Below are positions 53,530 to 63,596 of a stretch of DNA of 64,000 bases, in pieces. Both the position numbers and the translations under genes were made by a program. This stretch comes from Phymatolithon calcareum. Taxonomy: Eukaryota > Rhodophyta > Florideophyceae > Hapalidiales. Location: contig OZ345373.1 in NCBI GenBank assembly GCA_977006965.1, forward strand, positions 2,356,001 through 2,420,000, in the 5' to 3' direction. The notes under the pieces were generated by a model. That model searched no databases. It was not told where the DNA came from and worked only from the letters and a program-made list of their open reading frames with translations. Numbering within the stretch: position 1 is the first letter of the stretch; every line of letters begins with the position of its first letter.

Positions 53530-54097
53530 TGACATGCTCAACAGTACATACAAACAGCCCATATCACGGCACAGGATCGGATAGAATGGAGAAAAGCTCT
53601 GCCTCGAAGCGCTGCGAACCTATCTTTGGGAATACAGAATACAATATCTGAACAATGAGAAGCTGTTTTATAACAGCCTCAGACACTTACCTTTTTGCGT
53701 GAGCGATCTGTCGGCAGAAAAGAAAGAAAGAATACAATATCATACAATACGCAGAACATGAAGTTTAAGTGTCAATGGCGAAAAGAAATCGTCGCAACGG
53801 TGACCCAGAATGCCCGAGGTGGTACCAAGCTTAAAGGAAAGAGAGAGGGTTCCACTCTGTGTGCCTTCGACGCCGGGGCTGGACTTCGATGGGACTAGAA
53901 AAATATTTTCCGTTGGAGAATGGTCGTTACATTGCTTCTGTCATGCCTTCATTGGAGATGACACACAGTTCAGAAATCTAAATCTCATTGCTTTTAATAC
54001 TCTTCATGGTTTACCAAACCAATAGTGCGAAAGTCAGTCACTTCTCCAAACTGTCTTACTTGTTTGTAGTTCTAGGCAAAAATTCAACCAGAAAAGA

Positions 54098-54173
54098 CAC
54101 TGTCCGTGACTCTATGGTCTTCGCAAAGTTGCCCCAAGCGTATGCAGACACATGGTAACTATAAAATAAAATT
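54098..54173 (+). repeat. Dispersed retroposon-tail-like repeat, copy 3
   Basis: 'gcaaagttgccccaagcgt', cagacac.tggtaact and tail taaaataaaattt, as in 28710-28778. Confidence 0.65.
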
Positions 54174-54366
54174 TCATACTTCCTCTAGGTGATAATAATT
54201 TGTTGTTTAGTGCGAAGTACTGTACAGATAGAAAAACTTGTAGTATATTTGTTTTATCTAGCGTATATCTACTTCAACTAAGCACTTGAGACAGCATTTT
54301 CACTGTTCTTCCTGTACAGCAGGCAGACCTGGATTACATTTCTGGCAGCCACAGGAGAACACCTCG

Positions 54367-55272
54367 TCACGCCTGCAGGTCGCCAAGCATGTGATCCATG
54401 CTCTGAGAAGGTGTGGTACACCCTGCCTCCCCCACGACTTTAGCGGGAACTCCAGCCACAGTTACGCCTTCCGGTACCTCCCTCAGCACGACAGATCCGG
54501 CTGCAACACGACTGCACCTTCCCACAACGATATTGCCCAAAACCTTAGCCCCAGCGCCAATAAGTACACCATCTCTAATTTTAGGATGCCGATCCCCGTC
54601 CTCCTTTCCGGTACCACCAAGCGTAACCGAGTGCATAATGGAAGCGTCATTACCGACAGCAGCAGTCTCCCCAATGACAATTCCGTGCGCGTGATCGAAC
54701 ATAACTCCCTGTCCGATGCACGCGGCAGGATGAATGTCCACTCCAAATACTTCCGACGACCGCATCTGAAAATAATGCGCCATATCTCTGCGCCCTGCAT
54801 GCCAGAGCCAATGTGATATACGGTAAGCCTGAAGGGCCTGATACCCTTTGTAGAACAGCATCGGCTGCAGAAATGTGCTGCATGCAGGATCGCGGTCGAG
54901 AAATGCAATGAGATCGACGCGGGCGGCACGTGTGACGCCGGTGTCAGTTTGTAAACCGGAGCCCACGATTTCGCGAAGTAATTGAGCGGGCATTTCATCG
55001 GATGATAGTTTCAAGGCTATGCGGTAACTCAACGAGTTTTCAAAACGCTCGTGATGCAGAATGCCTGAATGGACGAGACCGCCCAAGAGAGGCTCTCGAT
55101 TGATCACATCCTTCGCTTCATTTATTAGCCTTCTCCATAGAGGATCCAGCCGGGATATTTCCTTCACTGCGCTTCCCATGTTTGTTTTGCAACGGTTCGC
55201 AACAGTGCTGGGTAATGAAGTCTGCAGTAACTGGTGATCCCCTTCGTCAGTGTCAGTAGTCGTGAGGAACAT
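54367..55272 (-). CDS. Serine O-acetyltransferase paralogue (SAT2)
   Basis: 301 aa. Same enzyme as SAT1 by motif: DRDPACS (D127), YKGYQALQAYRISH, VDIHPAA, MFDHAHGIVIGET, IMHSVTLGGTGKEDGDRHPK, GAGAKVLGN and VAGVPAKVVG. The N-terminus is short and acidic (TDTDEGD), so a cytosolic location is likely, in contrast to SAT1. A later Met (residue 32, MGSAVKEIS) is an alternative start. The tail after VVG has about 20 residues with SQSMDH, corresponding to the plant SxxMDH tail, but ends in LQA without the terminal Ile. The paralogues differ too much to be a recent duplication. Confidence 0.92.
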   Translation of the reverse strand: MFLTTTDTDEGDHQLLQTSLPSTVANRCKTNMGSAVKEISRLDPLWRRLINEAKDVINREPLLGGLVHSGILHHERFENSLSYRIALKLSSDEMPAQLLREIVGSGLQTDTGVTRAARVDLIAFLDRDPACSTFLQPMLFYKGYQALQAYRISHWLWHAGRRDMAHYFQMRSSEVFGVDIHPAACIGQGVMFDHAHGIVIGETAAVGNDASIMHSVTLGGTGKEDGDRHPKIRDGVLIGAGAKVLGNIVVGRCSRVAAGSVVLREVPEGVTVAGVPAKVVGEAGCTTPSQSMDHMLGDLQA

Positions 55273-55729
55273 TCGCTAGTTGTCAAATTACTCCAACGGG
55301 CACAGGCACCAAAACTAAATATCTTTAGTTTCGATAACTTATCGAAATTTTGGAATTCATGTCCGATCGTCCTTGCCGAGAGGCCCTCAAGCGCTGCTCG
55401 TTGCGTCAATTGTGGCCCATTCGTATTCACTTATGTGGAATAGGGCAGTTTCGTTGTCAATGAAAATTTTGTAATCGCAGATACGAAAACAGTGGCTGTT
55501 TTTGGAAATGGTGTCGAAGAGTACAGTACGATCGGCCCCTCGATGTTCAACGTTGAGACGAACACTGCAGTACACGCAGAAAACATGGAATATTAAAGCA
55601 TAGGGTTTTGTCCTGCCTATTTCTGTCGCATCTCTCCAGCTTCGCAAGCATTGGCCCAAATGTATCCTTCGTTCGATCGAACTTGTTTGACTCCTTTTTT
55701 GGTCGTCACCCTACATCCGGATTATATGG
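55273..55729. other. Upstream region of SAT2, nothing recognised
   Basis: No motif identified between SAT2 and the foldback transposon. Confidence 0.4.
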
Positions 55730-57192
55730 CTGAGTGCCTTATACCTTGGCTGAAGTTGAGGGGTATGTCAAATATGAGGTTGTTATAAGTGTGAGAGAGG
55801 CAAAACACTCCGCAAAGTCCGCAGTGAACTCCACTGTGAAGCCGGGGAGTGAGAAAATGGGATGAGGGTGGCGGAGGCAAAAACGAAGGACACGGGGGGT
55901 TCCCGAGTGATCCCTCACCTCAGTACTAGTCCCGCCTGTCGACCCTTATCTTGCAAGTTCGGAATGGGTTTGCGAGCATGTGTCTGAAGTATGGTCCTTC
56001 GTGTCAGGCAATTATTCATTGGAGCATTATATTGTCAATCTAATCAATACTGCTTGCAATCATAAGGCAAAAAATAATATAGAGGAAATTCACTACATGG
56101 CCATCCCTAACCGTACTACTCATCCGTTACGAATGCGACGGGGCACTGTAAGCATGTCTTCCTCTGCTACGCTCAACTCACAACGCTCCCGCACTAAGCA
56201 CTCTGAAATCATGGAAAAGAAGGAGCTCGTGCTACAGGTGCGCGACTACGCTGGATCAAGCTTTGACGACGTTGTCAACGTCGCGATCTCCCACAACACG
56301 TCGGTGGGCAAGGCCACCTCGTGGCGAAGTGCAACAAGTGGTCGCTGTACTTTTGTACGCTTCAAGGCGCTTGGTGCAGTTCGACCCGCGGAACAAGCAT
56401 TGGTTCAGGGACGTATAGATGTTGAGAACGCGGGCCAAGGAGCACGAGGGCAGAATCACGCGTGTTGCAGTCACTGATGACCAGCAAGTACAGGATGATT
56501 TGATGTCGTTTGACCTTGTGGCCAAGCCGGGTCGCAAGCGCAAGAAGCACTACTTGCTGTCCGAAATGAGGGCCCGTCACTGCTCCTCGTATGGACACAC
56601 TGGCCACTTCTCACAGACATGCGGTAGGCCCAGCATGCACAACCTTGTCGAGGCGAAGCGAAAGCACATCGACAAAGCGGCTCAGTCCATGATCATCAAC
56701 CTCACCGCCTTCGGTGACAGAGATGTTACCAATAGTCGCGACGAGGAGCTAAACCAGAGAGAGTAGCGGACGCAATAAATTTTACTGTCGCATAGAGTGC
56801 TCTGAGAAACGGATGAGGAGCGCTAGGGATGGCCATGTAGTGAATTTCCTCTATAATATATATTATTATTGATTAGATTGAGAATAAAATGCTCCAATGA
56901 GAATTCCATTTACACGAAGGACCATACTTCAGACACATGCTCGCAAACCCATTCCGAACTTGCAAGATAAGGGTCGACAGGCGGGACTAGTACTGAGGTG
57001 AGGGATCACTCGGGAACCCCCCGTGTCCTTCGTTTTTGCCTCCGCTCGCGTCACCCTCATCCCATTTTCTCACTCCCCGGCTTCACAGTACATTTCACTG
57101 CGGACTCTGCGAAGTTTTTTGCCACTCTCACACTTATAACAACCTCATATTTGACATACCCCTCAACTTCAGCCAAGGTATAAGGCACTCAG
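55730..57192. mobile_element. Foldback DNA transposon with about 390-bp TIRs (MULE-like, non-autonomous)
   Basis: The left arm 55730-56128 and right arm 56808-57192 are inverted copies with only small differences; the outer ends are ctgagtgccttatacc and its complement, the inner ends ctcatccgtt. The 680-bp middle encodes scraps of a protein, including a zinc knuckle. Long TIRs plus a CCHC knuckle suggest the Mutator-like class. A clean target-site duplication is not visible (flanks attatatgg and atatatact are only similar). A deleted relative is at 23548-24143. Confidence 0.85.
56419..56766 (+). pseudogene. Zinc-knuckle fragment inside the foldback transposon
   Basis: A 115-codon frame, basic (KPGRKRKKH), with RHCSSYGHTGHFSQTCGRPS. 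This is a CX2CX3GHX4C-type knuckle in which the second cysteine has become Tyr (TAT for TGT). The segment resembles the C-terminal end of transposases with a knuckle. The preceding coding part lies in another frame (MEKKELVLQVRDYAGSSFDD), so the gene is broken. Confidence 0.6.
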
Positions 57193-58020
57193 ATATATAC
57201 TCCATAATCTTCTTAGAGGACTTCCTTAGTACATTAGTCCGCCCGAAAGGCCATATAATCCGCTCTTGTCAGTCGCTTGCATTCATATTCAATTTAAGAC
57301 GTCATCTCTGATGAGAATAGAAGGCGTTTTAGCCTATCCAGTTCAACAGTAGCTGAGGAACAAAAGGAGGCAGCCAATACTCATGCTTTCCATAGCGGCG
57401 CTCGGTTTTGCGAGGACATGCTTGCCCGGTTTGACAGAACTTCATTCGCTCCATGGTTTATTTCTTTTCACCGCCTTTAACATAAGAACTACAGTCTTTC
57501 CTTCAGACCTATCACGACCGTTCGACACGATTGATTGAGGATCACGTAGACGCCATGAAAACGTTCCTTTTAGATATCTCTCATGGCCTTCTGGCGTTCT
57601 GCGTGTCGAATAAATATTGAATAGTGTTCTCCCATTTACTGGCAGCCGTGCTGTTGAGCGATTCGTGTTCCAGAGCAGAATGAGTGTTTCGGTGTAATAT
57701 TCGTCCTTGAAGGCTTGACTTTAGCAGATGCGTGGTTCGAGCTTTCGTTGCGTCTTGATTGGCCAATATTCATATTTTCCAACAAATTTATGAACATATT
57801 TTAAATGTGTCCATTGAAATAAGCGTATATGAACATATTTCATTGAAAGTTCAGAAAGTCCTTGAGCTCGACATCTGGGCGTCATCTTTCGTTTCAGAGT
57901 CTGCGATAGAGTCAATTCTGTCAATGAACTCTTCCTTGTCGAAATTCTACCTTGCCCGATTGCATTTTGACCAAAGTGATTGCTAAACAATCCGATAAGA
58001 GAATAGAGCAAATCTCCCAT
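57193..58020. other. Intergenic between transposon and DUS gene
   Basis: A/T-rich stretch 57770-57850 with repeated tgaacatattt. No promoter element identified. Confidence 0.4.
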
Positions 58021-59436
58021 ATGCCTATGGACAGTCTCGAACAAGCGTTCTGCAGCCCATGCGGAACCTCACCAGCACAAACGTTCCGTCGACCACGTTT
58101 GTCACCTGCCACACCTCCCATTCAACGACCGCACCATCCTCGCACAAGAGAGCAAATTAAATGCGTAAAACCATCACCACTCCAACTCGGACCAAATCTC
58201 ATCGTCTCACCGCCAGTGATACTAGCCCCAATGGCAGGAGTAACCAACTACCCCTTCCGCAAACTCTGTCGCGAATACGGCGCCGCACTCTACGTTTCCG
58301 AAATGGTGCACGCCGCAGCGGTCCTAGAAGACAACATAGATCGTCGCTGTCGCTTTGGACCGGACGAAAAGCTCCGCTCCGCCCAATTATACGGCACCGA
58401 TCCCGGCGCAATGAGCGCCGCCGCCGCAAAACTCATCGAGCAGGAAGCAGTGTCCCACATCGACCTCAACTTCGGCTGTCCCGCCCGCAAGGTGTTGAAA
58501 AAGGGCGGCGGCGCAGCACTCACCCGCGACCCGGCCGCAGTGGGCGCCATCGTACAAGCAGTTGTGGACGCCGCTCGCCCGCACGGAGTGCCAGTGACGG
58601 CGAAATTGCGACTGGGACTCTCATGGACGGAACTGACCTATCTCGACGCCGGGCTCGCAGCGCAGGAGAACGGCGCTGCGGCGGTGACGTTGCATGCGCG
58701 CACTGTGACAGATATGTACGCTGAGGGGTTTGCAAGGCGGAGTTGGGTGCACATTAAGGGATTGGCGAGAGCGTTGGATATCCCCGTGCTGGGGAATGGA
58801 GATGTGTTCACGGCGACGGATGCCATGAAGATGCTGGCAAGTACTAACGCTGAAGGCGTGGTTGTCGGACGTGGATGTCTCGGAAGACCGTGGTTGTTTC
58901 GTGACCTGCGTGACGCGATGATGTCGGGCTGGGCGAGCAAGACTACGGTGCCGCGGTTCGGATATGTGGCGAGGACTGTGCTGCGACATGTGAGACACTC
59001 CGTGCAGTGGGAGGTGGAGGGTGGCGGGAAGGAGGTGGATGCTGTGCGTGCGATGCGGAAGTGGTATCAGTGGTATTTTAGGGGGTATAATAAGTTGCCG
59101 CATAACTTTGTGATAAGGTTGTGTAAGGCTGACAGTGTGGATGAGATTGCGGAGATTGTCGCGGAAGCTGATGAGGGGAATGTGGGTCACAAGTATGGGA
59201 AGGGAATTGGGGATCGAGGGAAGATGGGATATATGGAACTGCCGAAGAGACGCATTGTTGAGGCTCCGCCGAAGAAGAGGAAGAGTGCGTCGCAGAGACT
59301 GCCCACTACTATGAAGGGGCAGATTCAGAAGGCATTGCGCGAGAAATTGAAGACGGAGGAGGCGGAGAAGAGGGAGGAAGAGAGGAAGGAAAAAGCACGC
59401 AAGCGGTTTAGGGAAAGGCGAATCATGGAGATTTAG
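58021..59436 (+). CDS. tRNA-dihydrouridine synthase, DusB/NifR3-like
   Basis: 471 aa from ATG 58021; the open frame upstream has only a TTG. FMN-dependent reduction of uridine to dihydrouridine in tRNA D-loops. Motifs: VILAPMAGVTNYPFR (FMN site, about 66-80), LNFGCPARKVLKKGGG with catalytic Cys (about 153), TAKLRLG, LHARTVTDMY, VLGNGDVF and VGRGCLGRPWLF. The order and the GRGCLGRPWLF motif are typical of the bacterial-like DusB group, often organellar in algae. The first 45 residues are proline/serine/arginine-rich, a possible transit peptide. The C-terminus adds a lysine/arginine/glutamate tail with PPKKRK, which could act in RNA binding or nuclear import. Confidence 0.94.
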   Translation: MPMDSLEQAFCSPCGTSPAQTFRRPRLSPATPPIQRPHHPRTREQIKCVKPSPLQLGPNLIVSPPVILAPMAGVTNYPFRKLCREYGAALYVSEMVHAAAVLEDNIDRRCRFGPDEKLRSAQLYGTDPGAMSAAAAKLIEQEAVSHIDLNFGCPARKVLKKGGGAALTRDPAAVGAIVQAVVDAARPHGVPVTAKLRLGLSWTELTYLDAGLAAQENGAAAVTLHARTVTDMYAEGFARRSWVHIKGLARALDIPVLGNGDVFTATDAMKMLASTNAEGVVVGRGCLGRPWLFRDLRDAMMSGWASKTTVPRFGYVARTVLRHVRHSVQWEVEGGGKEVDAVRAMRKWYQWYFRGYNKLPHNFVIRLCKADSVDEIAEIVAEADEGNVGHKYGKGIGDRGKMGYMELPKRRIVEAPPKKRKSASQRLPTTMKGQIQKALREKLKTEEAEKREEERKEKARKRFRERRIMEI

Positions 59437-60176
59437 ACGGATTGCGCGTTGGAAGAATTGTATCGCACTCGCTTGGAAGTGAATGCTCTTGTGGTGAGGC
59501 TTACTTAAAGCATGGTGCCGGCGGGCTGACGAGCGCGTTTAATGCGGCAGACAGGACGAAAGTAGGTTGATACTTGTTCCGGCGCAAGCGAATTAAGACG
59601 CAGGGTCCATGACGGGGCGCTGCAACTCGAAGAAAGAACCGTGGTTGGTTGGTTGTTGCCCAGCGTAAATACACTCCACATCGAAAGACGAGATCAAAGT
59701 CATGGCGAACTGGCATCAATCAGGCCAGTAGAGGTGGAAGACGAGGCATGGAAAAATAACTTGTGCATGCGTACGTGCTTATCTGCAGTAGTTAGATGCC
59801 AACGCCGGAATGTGCCCAACGATCACTGCGAAGATGCAAATGAGCGCTATGGTCCGATGACATTCCATCAAGCGATTGGAACGACAAACCTGAACTGTTG
59901 GATAATTCCAAGGAGCCATCGCCTACGAAAGACCGGTCAGTCTTGTCAATCAACATTTGGCAGCACTATCGGCTAAGCAGATATGCTTTGAAATGCTGCA
60001 GCCACAATAACGCACGCACAGAAAGGAAACCAAATGGTGTCGCGGCACTCAAGACCCACTCGAGCACGCACGTTGCTGCCTCTCCTGACAACCATCATAT
60101 GCCGATGCATCACGGATGCGTCCAGTAGGCCTCTGCATCTAGACATGAGCTTGGACTGTCGTTAAAGATCGGATCC
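59437..60176. other. Convergent intergenic region, nothing recognised
   Basis: DUS and the S26-like gene converge here; no structure seen. Confidence 0.4.
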
Positions 60177-60659
60177 TTATGCATAAGTCCCCTTGGCAGG
60201 AACGACACGAGTGTTACGCCTCGGCGGCACACCGGATGCGTCCGGCAATGTCATGACCACTCTTCCTGTAACAAGCGCGACGGGAAGCGGTCCACAATTA
60301 TTCGAATCGTACGGATCATCCCACCGGCTCGCATCACCCTCAACCCACACAAACCCATGTTTGACCGTCGCCGGATGTCGACTGCCTGTTGCAGGTGTGA
60401 CGAAATCGCTCGGCAGCGCGATGACGCGACGCAAAATGCGGGCACCATTGTCCGGCGCATTGAGACAGACAACCTCACCGCGCTCAATCGTGCTCGGACG
60501 CACAGCACGTGACACGAGTGCAACAGAGCCGGCCGGCACCGCGGGTGCCATATGGCCTTCCGAGACGTACGTTGCAGTGAGAACTGTATCGGACACCACT
60601 ACACCGACAGGTATCCACGACAGAGCGTACAGGGCGCGCTTGGCGAGGACCGCCATCAT
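60177..60659 (-). CDS. Signal peptidase I / mitochondrial inner-membrane protease (S26)-like protein lacking the Ser-Lys dyad
   Basis: 160 aa, the usual size of IMP1/IMP2. An N-terminal hydrophobic segment (9-28) is followed by the S26 boxes: box B reads VSEGHMAPAVPAG where active members have GxSMxPT, so the nucleophile position is His (H36, codon CAT). Box D reads ARILRRVIALPSD where active members have KRV, so the general base is Arg (R77). Box E, WVEGDASRWDD, and DSNNCGPLPVALVTGRVV are well kept. The fold is therefore conserved but both catalytic residues are replaced: either a pseudoprotease partner of another IMP subunit, or a protein with a new role. Confidence 0.8.
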   Translation of the reverse strand: MMAVLAKRALYALSWIPVGVVVSDTVLTATYVSEGHMAPAVPAGSVALVSRAVRPSTIERGEVVCLNAPDNGARILRRVIALPSDFVTPATGSRHPATVKHGFVWVEGDASRWDDPYDSNNCGPLPVALVTGRVVMTLPDASGVPPRRNTRVVPAKGTYA

Positions 60660-60872
60660 GGCGCTCGATAATCCTCTTCACCCGGCAAGTGGGGACGACG
60701 ACAACGTACGTACGGAGCATGTGAGTATCAATGAATCGGGAATAAGATGTTGTGATTTCGAACAACATTCAAAAATACCATTTTTCAAAATATAATTCAC
60801 ATTTCTTCTTGCCGCACTTCAAACCGCCGCTGTATGACAACACCCTGAAAAATTACGAAAATTGATCACGCA

Positions 60873-61772
60873 ATGTACGACCCGCTCCGCTCTATGCCGC
60901 AATGCCCACAACCCCATTCCTCGGCGGGAGAGACAGTGAGACAGACAGTGAAAACGCGGGTGCGCCCAAATGTAGCAACACGCAATCGTCCTATCTGCCC
61001 CGTCATCCTCCGCGCCCCGCGCATTCCTCCCGCTCAACCTTCTCCACTACCGCCGCAACCGCACAGCCAACCAGGACAACCCCACGCAGAGCAACCCCAC
61101 CGACCCGGCTCTATGTCGCGGCACAGCACCGCCAGCGCATCCGCGCTCGGCCCGCGGCTCAGCATGCTACGCGCACGCGCACTCCCCGAACGACAGCACC
61201 ACCCCTCCGGGCCCGCGCTGCGCGCGTACATGGCGGGGCAGCGTGCACACTCGTCCCGCCGCGTCGTGCGCGACGACCTGGGCACACCACTGCGCTTCAT
61301 GGCGACGCGCGCCGGCGGCGACTGCGGCTTCGAGGCCGTGTCGTGGGGGCTCGTCGTCGCGCGCGGACATGCACCGAGTGCCACGCAGGTGCGTGCAAAG
61401 CTGCGCGCGCACGTGGCCGCGGATCGGGTCGCTTATGCGCGCGCATGCGATGCGGGGGAGAGGGAGGTGAGCAAGTTTCTGGCGTCGGTGTTGCGGCCGG
61501 GGATTCGAGGGCATTGGCTGGGACAGTTGTGGGGAGCGCTGGAGATTGTCGCGCTGGCGAGGGCGCTTGGGGTTACTGTGAGGGTTTATGCGTGGGATGT
61601 GAGGAGACAGGCGGTTAGGGCTTACTTTGAGGAAAAGGCTGGGAATGAGGTTGTTAGATTGTTGTTTACGGGACAGGCGGAGGGCGGACATTTTGATGTG
61701 CTGGTGGAGGAGAGGAGACGGGAGGGGTGGGGATGGTTTTGGAAGAGAGGGGGGAAGAAGGGAGGGTTGTAG
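60873..61772 (+). CDS. OTU-domain cysteine protease (deubiquitinase-type)
   Basis: 299 aa, intronless. About 135 N-terminal residues are P/Q/S/R-rich and low-complexity. The OTU core follows: FMATRAGGDCGFEAVSWGL with catalytic C151, GHWLGQLWGALEIVALARAL and VRVYAWD (helix and strand after the central box), and GGHFDVLVEE with catalytic H273. In canonical OTU enzymes the Cys box is GDGNC; here it is GGDC, so the Asp usually three residues before Cys is Gly and an Asp adjoins Cys. It likely cleaves ubiquitin or a related modifier. It is divergently arranged with the S26-like gene, 213 bp apart; a TATAA lies about 80 bp before the ATG (60791) in A/T-rich DNA. Confidence 0.87.
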   Translation: MYDPLRSMPQCPQPHSSAGETVRQTVKTRVRPNVATRNRPICPVILRAPRIPPAQPSPLPPQPHSQPGQPHAEQPHRPGSMSRHSTASASALGPRLSMLRARALPERQHHPSGPALRAYMAGQRAHSSRRVVRDDLGTPLRFMATRAGGDCGFEAVSWGLVVARGHAPSATQVRAKLRAHVAADRVAYARACDAGEREVSKFLASVLRPGIRGHWLGQLWGALEIVALARALGVTVRVYAWDVRRQAVRAYFEEKAGNEVVRLLFTGQAEGGHFDVLVEERRREGWGWFWKRGGKKGGL

Positions 61773-63596
61773 GGGTTGTGGGGGCTGACTGATGGGAACG
61801 GAGGGGAGAGCGGGTGGAAACTGTGCTGATGTGCACACGGTGATTGTGGCTTTTTTGTTACAGTGCAGGAGCTAGAAGTGTCTACGACAAGGCGTGGGTA
61901 TGGTGGGTGAACGGAGTAAACAATGCCGTCCGGCACTCGCGCTATTTTTGGTATCATCACACTTGTTGTATTGGCCGTCATGGCCTTGTAGACAGGCGTC
62001 AGCATGTCCAGGAATGAGACTTGTGGATGTAAAGGTGTGTTTGAGAGCTTCTGCTTTTTGCGTTTCGACTTGAAAGTGATTCTGCTGGTGCCGCAGTAGA
62101 GAAGGATTGCTCCACAATGAAGTGATCTCGGGGCAAGGGCTGGAGCGCCATCCCAAAATGTCATCAATTACATGCCTAGCTTTTGATTCCACCGTGCAGC
62201 TGTTGTCGCCGCATGTAAAGCATGCTGGTGGCGGTGCCTACCTTTTGCAACATTAAACGTAGTGTGCATACGGGAAGCTTCGGCATCTTGCAATATAGGG
62301 AGTCGTACGTCTGTTAAATGTTGCAAATTACAATTGGAAGCCGCAAAAACGACATGCGTCAGTCTGGTTAACAAGACAAGAATGGAGAACGACCACTTCC
62401 TGTGGATGCAGCAAAATCTTGGATTTAGAACCGATCCCCTGGCAACATGCTGCAATCTTGGCAAGGGGAATCCGCACCGATTTAACTGAAAAAAAGGAGG
62501 AGAGAGTAACTTTTCCATCCCTGAGATTCTCTAGTCGCCGCCTTTTTGATGGTGTGTCGAGTATCGACTACCAGTGAGAAATTCGATGACTGTGCATGAG
62601 AGCTCGCACAGGAACTACGAGCGTATCATCGGCATACAACCTGTGCATCGCACTGTGTGGAACGATATCGCCCAGAGTCTCACTAGCTTCTGTACTGTAC
62701 CTGATCCTCAAAATGTTGTTCTATTCTCCTTGGAAATCGATGTGCGAGAGATGACTTACCCTATTACAGCTGAACTACGAATAGTTCTACCAAGAAATTT
62801 GCCAACCCGATGTTCGACAACGATGATGCAGGTCGTGCGCGTTTCTCAGAACGGGGTGACCGTTACCACAGGCTCAAAAGCATGTTGGGTATGGAAAATT
62901 GTCTTTCGACAAACACACACTGGTACAGGGGTCATTGTCGAGAGCAGGCTACCCTTCGACCCGAGCCTCTGCCTGGCGACTTTGATCAAGTACTTCTTAT
63001 TTCCTCTGCAAGGTTTGAGTACCAAACGGTGTGATGTGTGTCAGTCTCCCGGGTCTGAAAGCCAGACAGCAGGACAGGATTTTCTGCTGTCTGCTTCTCA
63101 GAGGGTAGAATGATTCTACCCTTGGTCTTCGTGCATGGATGGGAGGCATATATTCTTGGCTTCCACGCAATGTTTTGGATAACAGAGGCTTCTTAATGAA
63201 CTCGACTGGCACTGCACCAGTCGCAGCGCTCGTATTGTTAAAAACATAGAAGCTGGAAGCACAATGATGTGTTGTCATTGTTTCCGAAAACACTTGCCAC
63301 GAGAGACGCCATGCAGTGCATGTGCAAAGCTTTGTAAAGTTTGCAGGCAGAAAGTCTATCATACTGTATAATGGATCAGTAGAATGGAAGGTGTCAGCTC
63401 TTCTGTAATGTCCATTGCACACCCTGCAATTATGTTGCGCGGCGAGAATCCTCCATCATCCACGTGGCATCTGGCGACGTTGCATCACGGCCATCTACCT
63501 CAAAAAATCCGTCCCAGACGGTGCTCTCTTTTCCATGGACCTCTTCATCCCAACCGACCCGACGTTCCGTCTTGCCCGGGCGTACCGCCTCGCGCG
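61773..63596. other. Intergenic, nothing firm
   Basis: A 179-codon frame at 62574-63113 has no recognised domain and is not called. A LINE-like A-rich junction (aaaaaaaggagg) sits near 62490. Confidence 0.45.

Larger units (their letters stand above)
52158..54366. other. Intergenic with LINE relics
   Basis: Contains a LINE 3'-UTR-like block (53205-53300), an endonuclease fragment (53341-53529) and a retroposon-tail-like repeat (54098-54173). Nothing else recognised. Confidence 0.55.

Noticed and set aside
62574-63113. 179-codon frame between the OTU and TLC genes
   Set aside because: No family resemblance and flanked by repeat-like DNA; composition gives no support for coding.
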